Below are positions 1 through 11,876 of a DNA stretch of 64,000 bases, one piece after another. This DNA is from Atherix ibis (Eukaryota > Arthropoda > Insecta > Diptera > Athericidae). The translations under genes and the position numbers were made by a program. The stretch is taken from the NCBI GenBank assembly GCA_958298945.1, contig OY282605.1:2007811-2071810 (forward strand). The letters run 5' to 3'. The notes under the pieces were generated by a model, which saw only the letters and a program-made list of their open reading frames with translations, searched no databases and was not told the origin of the DNA. Position 1 is the first letter of the stretch. Every line of letters starts with the position of its first letter.

Positions 1-1080
1 GCATTATTGAATTTGAATAACTTTTGATATAGTTATTCCAATTTGTACTCCATAAAACCTTTCAAACGCGTATCTTATTTGGTTACGCCTTTTTTCGAAT
101 AAGTATCTTTTTTTAAAACGCCTTTTTTCGAATAAGTTTTTTTTTGACTAATCAATTTTAACAGAATTTTATTTTTATAATAAAGAAAATTGATTTGTAT
201 TATTACAATCCCTTTTCAGAAGAGAATAACGTTTCTGTTGAAAAATGTTTTCTTTTTTTTGATTTTCATGCACAAATACTCAATTCTAAGGATAGCAGCT
301 TAAATTGAAATTTCGTTCCAGTTCTTATATCTTTATTTTATATAGAAAATGTTCAGTAACAAAATATGAAAATTTAATGTCTTCTTTTAAAAGATGTGAG
401 CAAATCATCTACTATAACACTGGTAAAAAAATTCCCTATGTTTCCATGGAATTTTATTAATAGATTTCGTATATTAAGCAAAGCTCGATTAATATACCTG
501 AATAAATTGTAAATAAAGTTAAATTAAAATCATATAAATATTTTTAATAATTTATTATTGCCTTTAGTAGGATATGTATCTAATTGTTATGATTTTTGGA
601 GATATTACCAATATTCACATGTGATATATTTTATCATTGATAATTGATTTATTTTTTTAAAATTGGATTTACCTATAAGAGAAAAAATATATTAAATAAG
701 ATTCCCGGAATGAAAACGAAAATTTCTTCGAAAAGATACTGTCGATGAACACAAATAAAAATTTCCTATAATACCTCTTGGTACTGAATACCATATAAAA
801 AATTATGCTTGTCATATAGATCTGTTGGCAATTAGGATGGTGGTTGAGACTATAATAAATTTCCCAAAACTTCGCAAAATCATCATTTTTAGAGACTGTC
901 TCGAAGCCTTGATGGCCTCATCAGTTAAGCCGGTAGTAAACTACATTCGAAATTGGTTAAATTGTATTAAGTTCAAAGTCATGCTTGTATCTTGATAACT
1001 AGCCAGCCATGTTGAATTCGAACAAACCGTAATTTTGGTCAAGGACACTTTTAACCTTTCTTTTGATGTTCAACTTATTA
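1..1080. other. AT-rich non-coding DNA
   Basis: No open frame of note and no recognisable repeat family. A slightly GC-richer patch near 830-1020 has no coding signature that I can identify. Confidence 0.6.
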
Positions 1081-1583
1081 GCCCAGATTTTTTATGCTCC
1101 CTTCAGCTTATGACCGTGCATTTTTGAAAACGAAGTCTTTCAATGCGATTGTACTCCACTATGTCCTGTAACTCTTATAAAGCCTTTCAAAGCCAAGATT
1201 TTTTTCTGCTCCCTTAAGCTTATGACCGAGCAGTTTTGAAAACGAAGTCTTTCCAGTCCATTGTGCTCCAATATGTCCTTTGGCTATTATGAAGCCTTTC
1301 AAGGCCCAGAATTTTTTCTGCTCCCTTCAGCTTATGACCGAGTAATTTTGAAAACAAAGTCTTTTAATGCCATTATGATCCAATATACCCTTTTACTCTT
1401 ATAAATCCTTTCAAAGCCCAGATTTTTTTCAGCGCCCTTCAGCTTATGACCGAGCAATTTTGAAAACGAAGTCTTTCCAGTCCATTGTGCTCCAATATGT
1501 CCTTTGGCTATTATGAAGCCTTTCAAGGCCCAGATTTTTTTCTGCTCCCTTCAGCTTATGACCGAGAAGTTTTGAACACGAAG
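1081..1583. repeat. Tandem repeat, 111-112 bp unit, about 4.5 copies
   Basis: Units begin with GCCCAG-like words at 1081, 1192, 1304, 1416 and 1528. Each contains the phrases CTCCCTTCAGCTTATGACCG, TTTTGAAAACGAAGTCTTT and a TATGTCC...TATGAAGCCTTTCAA block. Units differ by scattered substitutions, and the second, third and fifth are most alike. The array fades after about 1583. The short minus-strand open frame here (1332-1526) crosses unit boundaries and is a by-product of the repeat. Confidence 0.9.
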
Positions 1584-4500
1584 TTTCCACTATATCTATT
1601 GACTCACATTCTTACAGTCTCGTAAACAATATCCTGCAGAACTCTAAACTCTCGAAAACATTTTCCTAAAGGACTAAATAATAGAAAATCTACTCGCACC
1701 AAGTGCACTCATGCCGCTAAACTTTTATAAAAATAAAAAACTAGCCAATTTTTGTTTTTCCTATTAAAAACATGCTCATTTAGGGGTGGCATAGAATATT
1801 TAAAATCTCAACTAAAATTCAGATCTAATTTATTTTCATTTATATTAAAATTTACAACAAAAAAAATAATATCCTTCAAAATGACTAAGAATTTTCAGCA
1901 ATAATTTTCGCATGTAATTTTCGAAAACCATCCTCGTCATCATAAAATTATAGGCAATCATATACGCTAGCTAATGCTGAACTTACAAAGTAACCTGTGA
2001 TAGTCTATTATTCCATAGAGGAGCACAAAAATGAGAATCATCCCTCAAAACTAGGTAAACTGAAAACAGTTTTTAACTTTTATTTTCCTAAATAAAAAAA
2101 ATTCCAAAGTAATTAAATAAGGATTGCAAGATTGAAAATTGGAAAATGAAGTTAATATGAAAATCAACAACAAGAAAAAACGAAACAAAATTTAGACATG
2201 CATAATCCTTGAAAATTTATGCTTTGAGTCGGAGACGAAAAAAAATATAAATAATACAAACAGTAACGAAACTTGAGTGGATACTTTGTCACAGAAGAGT
2301 TTGAGGAACAATTGGATATGAAAAACCGAAATTGGGGATGGCTTGTATGGACTAAAGATGGTATCAAGTAAAAGTCGTAGTTTGAATACGAAGAAAGAGG
2401 ATAAGAAAATACGAAGACTCCGAAATGAACCAAAACGGAGGAGACTATCGTCAATCAAAACTTGGAATAAACTTTTACCAATAATGAATGAGCTTTGTCA
2501 CCTAGAAAAACGACAGAGAAAATCTTAATCAATTGTGGCCAATGAGATTGTGCGTGATTGATTAGCTTTGCTGAATGTTTAGCCAAATCGCCCCCAAAAG
2601 TCGATTCAGCCTTCCTCAATTTTCCAATCAGTGAATTGCCCATTTTTTGATGATCCCCATGGTACAATTGCCCAATTGATTATAAAGAAATGATCGACAA
2701 TTGGATATATTATTGAGATTTAAAATGGTTTGAGGAAAATGGGCTAATCCGAGGAGAGCATTAACGGAAGAATGGTGTCAGATTAGACCGATTGATTCGA
2801 GCCAACTAGATAGGCGGTGGATGATTTTCGAAAAAAATATTGATGGTAAGCAGAGTCGTCGGAATGACGAGATGGTATGATGACTTTTGTAAATGTATTA
2901 AGACGAACCATTAATGCCTTAGATTTCGAACAAATAGTCTTCGGTTTGTCATCGAATAGAATACAAAAAGTTTATACACTCCCCAATTTGTTTGCTCGAA
3001 CTTTTCGTTCCGCCTCGACTTAGGCAATTTTCCTGGAACCATTATATTGTGATCGTATTTAATTATTCGTGGAATACTTAATTTAAGAGCTTTTCCACGT
3101 CTTTTTTTCTGGCTCTCTGTAGGCTTCTTTTGTCGATTAACAAAATATTTACAATTGGATAAATTTTAAATTACTCATAGTCAGATGAAAATGGATGTGC
3201 GCCTATACATTCCACTCGGTTGGTCGGCAGGTTCGAAGGCCTAAAGTTTGGTTCCAGGAGGAAGAGAAGTGGTGATGGTAGTTACGAGTACAATGACGAC
3301 CAAGTAGAAAGGTTATTTCCTTACAAATGATATGAATTTTCTCTACCTTGGCATTAATTTTTTATTCAATTCAGATCTACACTGTTTTTGAAAATATCTA
3401 AATAGAATTTCTTTTCTGTAAGCATGGTAATAATAGCGCGGGTAGAAATGCCATCGTTTCGTCGACAATTCAATTTATTTTTATCATCATTGAGGGAAAC
3501 TTTTTCGTACATTTCCGAAATAATTAGGATAAAATGAATTTCCTTTTGCTACAATTTCTTAACGTTCTCTGCTGCTACCGAGTATTTATTATTTTTCTAT
3601 GAAATAATTAATCGGATCAGTTTTGTTTGTGTTGTTTGCACGCAGCATTTATAGTTAATGTGAATGCGTATTGTTACTTTAGAAAGCAAATAGGATACAT
3701 TGAAAGGATACACTAGATTCTATGTTGTGTCTAAACTATTTCTGTAAGTTGTCATTTTTGTCGACATAATTCTATTCTGGTTAGAATATCTTTTGACCTG
3801 TCAGTTATTTGATAAATAATGCACATAAATGGGAATTTTTTTCCTAAACATATGTCCAACTTCCCAAGCATCTTAATACTAGATTAATTGGAAGTTTATA
3901 GTCGTTTCGTATGAGGATTTTCCTTAGATGCCTACCTTATAAAGAAATAATAAATTCATAAATGATAATGGTATAGTCTGTCCTCAAAAAAAAAGAAGAA
4001 AATATCTAAAATAAATGAGGTACGTTTGATAGCAAAAAAAAAATTCTTTTAACAAGTTCGATTTTTTTAAAAACTCATTTAAGTGCAGATTACTTAACTT
4101 TTTGTCCTTTTTATTAATATTTTGTAGGGAGGTGATTTTCATTAAAATTTTTGTCACTTATAATTTTATTTAATTTTCCATACCAAAGAATAACAGCACT
4201 TTAAATATTACCTAAGGACAAGTGGTAAAAGGAGATAAAGCATGTTGTGAAAGGAGATAAAAGCATGAGGGTACGTGACTTATTTACAAAATTTCTAATT
4301 GAAAAAGCTCCTAACAACATAATTGAATACAAACTCATAATTCCCTAAGATTGAGAAAGCTCATTTCAAACACCTAATGTCATACAAAGGCTCCTCCTTT
4401 TTTCTATTTCCATTGCTTCCGGTATATCTGCCCAAGAATGTGCACATTTTTTCTACATATTCTATAAATATATTCGGCATAGTAAAGAGGGATCCTTAGA

Positions 4501-5080
4501 ATTTTTATAAAGTAGATTAAGTGTGATTTTTTTCTTATTTTTATCTAAAATATGAAAAGTTATTTTTTGTTTTGTTTTTGATAAAATACTCTTAGTAGAG
4601 ATGGAATTGATTTTCGCTTACAATTATTTGAAAAACTTCTAAGATTTTGATTGTTAGTACTATAAAAAGAAATGGATCATAAAACTTATAAAACTATCTA
4701 TACCCCCTAAGCATTGTTACTTAGTATTTTCAATAATCACATTAAAGGTAAGTTAATAAGTCTCTTAGATTTAAGAGATGTGAGGAGATGAAATGTAGTC
4801 CAAAGGTGAGAGATTTGTCGCATGCTATTACAACAAATTCCTTAGATCAAAAGGTAGCATTGACCGGTGGTAGCTTACACATATAAGCTGCTATTTTATT
4901 ACAATTCCATTTTATATAAGTATTATATGATTTATTTGCCGTTTGTTTTTTTATATTTTTACTTTTAATAAATCACACATGATATATAATGTATATTAAA
5001 CTTAAAACTACTCAATTAGCATTGTCATTATGTTATAAATAAATTTACTTCTAATTAATGCTTACAAATTATTGAATTTT
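1584..5080. other. Long AT-rich stretch, no supported gene
   Basis: Overlapping short frames at 2164-2667 exist on both strands but are Lys/Arg- or Phe/Ser-rich products of A- and T-rich DNA and match nothing I know. A small local duplication (GGAGATAAA-GCATG twice) lies at 4222-4266. A slightly GC-richer patch at 3181-3310 has no recognised content. Confidence 0.5.
4222..4266. repeat. Short tandem duplication, about 22 bp
   Basis: The word AAAGGAGATAAA(A)GCATG occurs twice in succession with one A inserted in the second copy. Simple local duplication; no function evident. Confidence 0.6.
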
Positions 5081-5100
5081 ATTACCAAATTTCATGGTCG

Positions 5101-5990
5101 GTGAAAAGTATGTTTCGCGCACTTCGACCATTTTATGGTCGTCATAATCAACCTACTGATCATGCAATTCCTGCCATAGTGACAAAATTTTGCAGCAATT
5201 TGACACTATTTGACATCAAACAACTAAACCGTGTGCATACAGTTGAAAATATTGCTGTCATAGCGTCCAGTGTTGGTGAAGACCATGACTTGTCCATCTG
5301 TCACCGGTTACAGCAATTGGGATTGTGTTACTCGATTATGTGGAAGATTTAACGCGCAAGGATTTTAGTCTGGACGCATATAAAACATAGCTTATGCAAG
5401 GAATGGAGCCGAGCAACCCGTCAAAGCGTTAAATTTTCGGTAAGTGAGCCTTAGAACAAGTTAAGGAAAATCCGTTGTTTTACAAAAAAATTGCTCTAAG
5501 CAACGAAGCTCATTGCTGGATGAATGGGTATGTGACTAAGCAAAATTGTCACATTTGGGCTAACGAACAATTACAGACAAAACAGGAGTTGCCATTGAAC
5601 TCAGAAAAATACACTATTTGGTGGAATTATCGATCCGTATTTCTATAAAAATGACGCTGGCCTCAACATTACTGTCAATGGCGCGCGCTATTGCTCAATG
5701 ATTTTGAACTTTTTTTTGCCCAAAATGCAAGAACTACTTTTGGTCGACATGTGGTTTCTACAAGACGGTGGTACATGCTACACAGCACGTGAAACAATAT
5801 ACATATTGAGAGACGAATTTGGTGAGCAATTTATCTCACATTTCGGACCGGTGAGTTGGCTGCCTAGATCATCCGATTTGACGCATTTTGACTATTTTTT
5901 TTATGGGGATACGTGAAGTCACTTGCCTTGGTATACAATATTACACACGTTATTAGTGACATACCAGTCAAGATACTCGAAAAAAATTAT
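5101..5990 (+). pseudogene. M5 remnant: DD41D mariner-like transposase
   Basis: Decayed transposase of the Tc1/mariner superfamily, related to rosa-type elements. 5101-5350 encodes the N-terminal part (FRALRPFYGRHNQPT..., then LSICHRLQQLGLCYS). After frameshifts, 5465-5640 encodes the first catalytic region, where the expected SDEAHF reads SNEAHC, so the first Asp has become Asn. The frame at 5698-5916 holds LQDGGTCYTARET and SSDLTHFDYF. Counting between these two Asp residues gives exactly 41, the DD41D signature. The tail fades by about 5990. No terminal inverted repeats were found. Multiple frameshifts and the D-to-N change make it inactive. Confidence 0.85.
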
Positions 5991-6690
5991 ACCTCTTAAA
6001 TTAATCACTTAAATTCACATGAAATAATCTTTAAAAAGTAAATAATAAGTATTGATTTATCGATTCAAATAAAAATTTAAGATACTTTTGCAAATTTAAA
6101 AACCAAAGCATATATATGATCTCAGATATAAGAGCTTTTAGCCATTGGCAACTTCATCTTGGATGTGAGTAAGTATTACCACCTTCATTAGAGAAACTGG
6201 TCAAACCAAAAATAGAGAAGGCAATTAGAAATTAGTAAATTTTATAGAGCATTTTTAGATTGCTTTATAAAAAATCTGTATTCTGATAAGGATTTGTGGA
6301 AACGCCAAAGTTCCCGATGTACTTTTAAGTTTTCTTTCAATAAAATTACCTCATTTGGCTTGAACTCTGTATTTAGTTTTGTCATATTTTCTTATATCTC
6401 AATATTTTAAAAATATTATTAACTGTTTTTAAGGAAGGTAGTAGATTAAATTAAAGTTTTTTCTTAACCGATTTAAGTAAGCTGATTGAAGAGAAAGTGT
6501 GCCGATTCAGAAGACTCTGGAAGCTGCACAATCGGTTCTTCACCTGGTTCTTCACCAACAACACCTAAATGCTAAGTTAAAAGCAAATAAAAAAAATAAT
6601 GCGGGATCTAGAGTAAGAAAGCAAGATAATACAAAGAAGAGAAAAATTTCAAACAAAAACTAAATCAACCGTAAGAAATAAAGAGAGAAC
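5991..6690. other. AT-rich spacer
   Basis: No recognisable gene. The M5 remnant fades on the left and the first RT-like text appears on the right after about 6690. Confidence 0.5.
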
Positions 6691-8180
6691 GAAATCAAGC
6701 ACCTTCTGGGAATTGAAGGCAAATTCAAAAACAACAAGTCACAAAAATTCACGAGCCGATTTCACAAAACTCTACGAGCTGCTTCATATAAAATACTATT
6801 TTGGTGAAAGATAATAGAGGCCTCGTCAGTGGTAGCGAGGAAGATGTAAAAACGACATGGAAAACAGCAGAGCATTCACTTTAAACACACATAATCAACA
6901 AGTCTGGATGGGACCCAGCAAGCAGTGATGCCGCTAAAGTCCCATAAAGCACCAGGAATTGACGGAGTAGTGTCGAAGCTGCAGAATTGTGGCGAGCCTC
7001 TACTATAAGGATATTTATAGGGGTATTTACCTCTTTTATATTTCTTATGGACATTTATAAAGATATTTATAGGAGTATTTCCCCCCTTAAATACCTTATT
7101 TATTAGGGAATTTCCAAATTATAGGGGTATTTCCCTCTTTTAAATTTAGTATAGACATTTTTAAGGATATTTATAGAAGTATTTTCCCCTAAAATACTAT
7201 ATTTATAAGAGTATTTCCCAATTATAAGGCTAATTCCCTGCTTTGTGCAGCATACAATATTTTCTCCACTACCCTACGAAGACGGGTAGAACCTCTAGTA
7301 GCAAAGATAATCAGCAAATATCAAGCCAATTTTAGGACAGGCAGGTCAATAGTCAAATCTGTATCTGTCAAGTAGTAGGGAAGACCTAGGAGTTCAATGT
7401 CGATATATATACCATACAGAATACACCATGCCAAGTTAAGGTAGGAGGAGAGCTCTCCAAATCGTTTTTGAAGCTAGGTAATAGACACATAACCATGCTA
7501 TTCAAGTTGGCTCTGGAGTACGTTGTGCAAAAAATATCAGTCAACTCAAAAGCAACTCTTCTTTATAAATCTAAGCACACAATTTCACCTTAATGTAGAA
7601 ATCTATGGCAGAAGTAGTAGAAGCAACCAAAGAAGTCGGTCTGGAGATAAGCGACACTAACAAAAAAGGCCTCCGCCTTCTTCTTCGTGGACTTTTGTCT
7701 TAAGGGTGAAAGAATTCGTAATCTGGAATCGAACTAATTATCTAACTATTATAAGATGATAGAAGTGCGGAGGAGAATCAATGAGGCTAAAAGACCATAC
7801 TTCTTTCCAAATACTGGGAGTGACGAGGTCTAAAAATAAAGACATCGTGACCCCCAGTATTTAGTAAGATTTATGGATATAAAATATAGACGCTTTCAGA
7901 AAAAAAATGTAATGCTCAAGCCGTCTTCAATCGAAGAATACTCTGACTCATCTATGGTCCAACAAAATGCGCTATATGTCCTTTACCATGGCATAAAGTA
8001 TAAGATTTCGTTATATTTTAGATACTACAATGACCAGTTGGGAAGCCGAGAGCTAGTGGGTCAGATGCGGTTGCCGAAGATGCAAGAAGAATATTGCAGT
8101 TGCAGAATTGGAAAACGGTTGCGAAAGACCGATAAGTTTTGGGAAAGAATTTCAATGAAGCTTTTGGCCTTTGATACATA
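6691..8180 (+). pseudogene. Non-LTR retrotransposon RT remnant (RTE/CR1-like)
   Basis: Reverse transcriptase remains of a non-LTR element, scattered over several frames. 6900-6995 gives the pre-RT motif SHKAPGIDGVVSKL. 7245-7375 reads AAYNIFSTTLRRRVEPL and SKYQANFRTGRSI, the block following the RT core start. 7435-7600 reads KLRVGGELSKSF and LFKLALEYVVQKISVN. 7755-7815 reads RRRINEAKRPYF. 8040-8150 reads AEDARRILQLQNWKTVAKDR, typical of the C-terminal tail. The catalytic YADD was not found, and internal segments are missing. A 105 bp tandem repeat (7016-7225) splits it. Clade is uncertain: the motifs suit RTE-like elements, but CR1-like is possible. Confidence 0.75.
7016..7225. repeat. Two-copy tandem repeat, about 105 bp unit
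   Basis: ATAGGGGTATTT(A/C)CCTCTTTTA recurs at 7016 and 7121, each followed by a run of ATATTTATAGxxGTATTT words. Within each unit the 10-12 base TATAGGRGTATTTCCC word repeats imperfectly. It sits between two blocks of the RT remnant, so it arose or inserted after the retrotransposon. Confidence 0.75.
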
Positions 8181-8442
8181 AAGAATAAGAAAAGTAGATT
8201 AGAGTTTTCGTAAAAGGATATTATTATGGGGAAAGGCACGGCAAACACAATTTTTTTATATTTGACGGTCAAAAGAGATGTTTAAATTACAGTTTATAAT
8301 TATTTGAAGAAGGGATTATATTTGATGAGAATAAGAAGGCTTCGTGGAGACTCAAAACTCAAGTTCATTGCTCTCAATGCAGTCCTTTTTGTTTCGTGTG
8401 CGGGGTAAGTGCTTAGGACTTTATGAATCGTTTATCTAAATA
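8181..8442. other. Short spacer between RT remnant and M1 copy A
   Basis: AT-rich with a GC-richer patch at 8350-8410. The minus-strand frame crossing it (8018-8272) is antisense to the RT tail and is not a gene. Confidence 0.5.
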
Positions 8443-8444
8443 TA

Positions 8445-9396
8445 CAAGGTGTATAAGCTTAAATCCGCTGGTTTTTAGTCAAAAAACAAATGTTTTTCCA
8501 TGGAAAATAGAAAGCAAAAACAAATTTATTCAAAGTACTTACCCTCGCTAGCTACACATTTTTCCCATCTTTTGGGCAATTTGTGGATACCACACCAAAA
8601 AAATTCCTTCTCTTTCGAGGCAAACCATCATCAAGTCATTTTCGGACGGCTTCGTAAGAATCGAAGTGCTGCTAAGCGAGCGCGTTGCCCACCTACGAAA
8701 ACAGGTGGTAGTCAGAAGGGGCCAGGTCTGGTAAATAAGCGGGGTGGGGTAGCACCTCCCAGTTGAGTGTCTCTAAGTAGTTTCGGACTATTTTTGACGT
8801 GTGCGATGGTGCGTTGACGTGGAGGTAAATCAGCTTGTCATGTCTTATTTGACTCGCGAGCAAGTTTTCCCATATGTTTTGGCGTCACTCCATCTGCTTA
8901 TCATTCAATTTATGTGACACCCATTTTCCGATCTTTTAAATCTTCCCCATGGCACGCAGACGCATGGAAATGGCTGGTTGAGTAACACCCAATTGCTCCG
9001 CGAGCATTTTTTACAATTGGGTATCGTCTTCGGCCTGCAATTGATGGTCCTCAACCTTCGTAGACCGATTTTCACGCTTCTTGTCCCACTAGTCAAAATT
9101 GCCGTCTTTGAACAGACGAAACCAATCTCGGCACGTTGTTTCCGACAAAGCACTGTCACCATAGGACTCCATAAGCCGTTCGATGCGATTCGGCAGCCGA
9201 TTTCTTCAAATTGAAGCAGAAAAGCAGAACTTCCCTCATATGCTCTTTTTCTGGCACAAAACTAGACATAATTACCAAAGGAAAAATATATATTGTTTTA
9301 CGAAATTGCTGACAATATGCACTGATTAATGTTGACAGATTTCAAACTCATAAAAAAAAGTATGGCGTGCCCATGGATTTAAGCTTATACACGTGG
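8445..9396 (-). mobile_element. M1 copy A: Mos1-like mariner, internally deleted
   Basis: A minus-strand mariner, 952 bp against about 1.28 kb for the fuller copies. The left end carries CAAGGTGTATAAGCTTAAAT and the right end AAGCTTATACACGTGG, each next to a TA (8443-8444 and 9397-9398), the expected target duplication. The right end has lost about 45 bp just inside the inverted repeat, joining CCATGG directly to ATTTAAGC. Around 8848-8860 a central deletion removes roughly 300 bp of transposase, including the first two catalytic regions. Confidence 0.9.
8526..9269 (-). pseudogene. M1 copy A transposase remnant
   Basis: Remains of a Mos1-like transposase read on the minus strand from an ATG at 9269 (M-S-S-F start) to the usual TAA at 8526-8528. 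The N-terminal helix-turn-helix region is present but frameshifted. A central deletion removes the segment containing the first and second catalytic Asp. The C-terminal part keeps PDLAPSDYHLF, so the third Asp remains. The frames at 8500-8766 and 8978-9214 on the plus strand are antisense shadows. Confidence 0.85.
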
Positions 9397-9398
9397 TA

Positions 9399-11413
9399 GT
9401 TAAAAGTATAGTTCCTTTCTGTTTTCTGCAAAAAATATTTGGATTAAGCGTGGGAACTTTTTCAGTAAAACACTTTACTCCTCATTAACCTCAACTTTGT
9501 CAGTTACTTTTCGATGATTAGAATATAGATTTTTAGAATTTGACCTTGTTTTTAAGGCTTATAATAGAAATTATGGATGTACATATTATAACTGTGAGAG
9601 TATCTGAAGTGAAGATATTGTAAAGGATGGGAGAAAGAAGGTTTCCTTGAGGAACAACACCATTTATCCGGTATATGATAAATTATTAAAGATTTTCCAT
9701 GGCTTGGAAGTAACATTGTAATTTTAATTACCCAGTTTGATATTCTAATAATAAACTGACCATTGCGAATATATCCGCAATTATTTTAATGATAAAAAAA
9801 ATTAAATAATTACGAAAATTGCTGCGTAAAATCGCAAAAATGGGTTTTTATAAATTTTTTTATTCGCCACAGTCTGTTGCTATGTAGAAGGCCAACATAT
9901 TTTATATTTCATCAAATAACGTAAATGGAAGAATTCACAATAAACAATTCATAATTAATTAGACGTTATTTTCAGTCGAATATTTTCCTAAAAATGTATG
10001 TCTTTCTATATAATGTAAAGTTAAATTCAAAAATAATACGATTATTTTGTTAGGATATATGAAAAATATTTATTAGACTAAATCCATTAATAATAATAAG
10101 TAATTAAATATAGATTTGTATAGAAAATTATTTAAATTTCAATTTCTTGACAAGATACAATTTTTTAAAAGAACTTAAGCATCTAATCTAGATAATATTT
10201 ATAAGACGCTTAAATACAAATAAAAGAGATAATATTATTAAAAATATTAGTATTTATTAACAAATACTAATACTAGTTTTAATACTAGTAAAACAATTTC
10301 TTTAAAAAAAAAACCGAAACAAAAAGGTCCTTCCAACTCAGAATTTAATCTAACGAAGCTACTGAAAGTCAGGCAACGCATTTAACTCACCCACATTCTC
10401 AAAGATTCTTAGAAATCCTTATTTTGTTTATTTTAATATTTATTAGCACTGAATTTTTAATATCATCTTTTGAATATACAATAGCATAAAAAATATACAA
10501 ATAACAAAATACGTTAAAACAAAGTGGGATAAATTCCATATTAATAACTTTAAGAGATTTCCTCTCATTATCATCCCCATAATATGATTATTTATCTTGT
10601 AATTTCCTTTCTTTCTTTTTTTGTGTGTGTGTGTGTGTGCTTTTAATTTTAAATTTTCTAATCTAATACTCGTATGTAGAATATCAGATAAAATTACTGA
10701 AATAATATTAAATTAATGTGCATGAGTATTTTATTGAAAAATTCTAGAACCTGCAAGGATATATGTGTACTTCGATTGTTGGAGAAAATTAAATGAAATT
10801 TGTTCCTAGAAATAATAAAATTCAACAGAATTTTTATGTTATTTACCACAAAACCATTTTGGCATTCTTCAATAAAATATGATTAAATTGAATTCGATAA
10901 AAGTCGATATTGTTAAATTAATTTAATAATATTGCAGATTTGTTTACTTTTTCAATAGTTTCGAGCATATTTTCCAAACAAATATTGCTAAAACTCCCAT
11001 CGAATTTACAAAATGTTCAATACCAAATTATGTTTGCCATTTTCTAATATGCAAACAAATTTCAACAAAAATAATAACTTTTATGATATTTATTCTAAAA
11101 TCCGTTAATTAGAAATGAATTTGTTTTGTGGTAGAAAATTTTTTTTATTATATTATTTTGGATCTCATCGAAGCAAAAAATTTCATTTTTGATAAAACAT
11201 TGTAAAAATATTATATTACTTTATAATTTTGTTTATACAGAAAAAGAAAATTTTAACTTTATTTGAAAAATTTCCTATTTATTTTGAATTATAAATTTTT
11301 TTTTTTAGTAGAATTTGCATTAAAATATAAATTTACTCAGGTTTAATTGGGACAATGTTTTGTTCGAACTTAAGACTGGTTCACACTCAATGTCGAAGGC
11401 ATCTACATTTTGA
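9399..11413. other. AT-rich spacer with a TG microsatellite
   Basis: About 2 kb of very AT-rich DNA without frames or recognisable repeats apart from the (TG)9 run at 10622-10639. Confidence 0.6.
10622..10639. repeat. (TG)9 microsatellite
   Basis: Uninterrupted TG dinucleotides, flanked by T-rich DNA. Confidence 0.95.
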
Positions 11414-11494
11414 TAGTTAGCTTACTACTATTTAAGTAATCATCCTGATTTTTGCTAAATCAGGATGATTACCTAAATAGTAGTAAGCTAACTA
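11414..11494. repeat. 38 bp-stem inverted repeat (hairpin)
   Basis: Arms 11414-11451 and 11457-11494 are reverse complements with a single mismatch and a 5-base loop (TTGCT). Read as minus-strand RNA the mismatch is a G-U pair, so the whole 38 bp stem could pair. No transposon ends or target duplication identified. It could be a snapback relic, a small fold-back element or a small-RNA precursor. Confidence 0.9.
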
Positions 11495-11874
11495 CCTATT
11501 ATGGCATGAATTATGGAAAAATTTATATTAAATCGTCGTTATTTTATTCTATAAGGCAATAATGTTATCTGTCACTAACAGTACACGCTTAGAACAGATC
11601 ACAATAACATCCAACGGTGTCACCGCTATTTAACTGTCAACGCGATTATATATAATATCCCGATTTATTCTAGAAACTTTAAAGAATCCTCTCCTCTGGG
11701 AATTTCTCAATCATCAAATTCTATTTTTCCGAACCATGCTTTCATAACAATAAATTTTAACAATAATGAATTTTATAAAAAAATCTTCCATACACCCTCG
11801 TGTTACTCAAGGTAACATTCTAAGTCCTATATTTTACCTAACTTTTATACATTAAATATACGTTTAAATGAAAT
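11495..11874. other. Spacer before M1 copy B
   Basis: No gene seen. The sequence is AT-rich with a mixed-composition patch at 11570-11710 that matches nothing I recognise. Confidence 0.5.
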
Positions 11875-11876
11875 TA

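Noticed and set aside
1081..1583. Regularly spaced repeats resembling a CRISPR array
   Set aside because: Units are 111-112 bp and contiguous with no unique spacers, in eukaryotic DNA. It is a tandem satellite.
2164..2667. Overlapping open frames on both strands
   Set aside because: Low-complexity Lys/Arg or Phe/Ser translations from A/T-rich DNA, several frames open at once, no domain or splice context.
8018..9214. Frames on the strand opposite to the RT tail and M1 copy A
   Set aside because: They are antisense to recognised transposon coding sequence.
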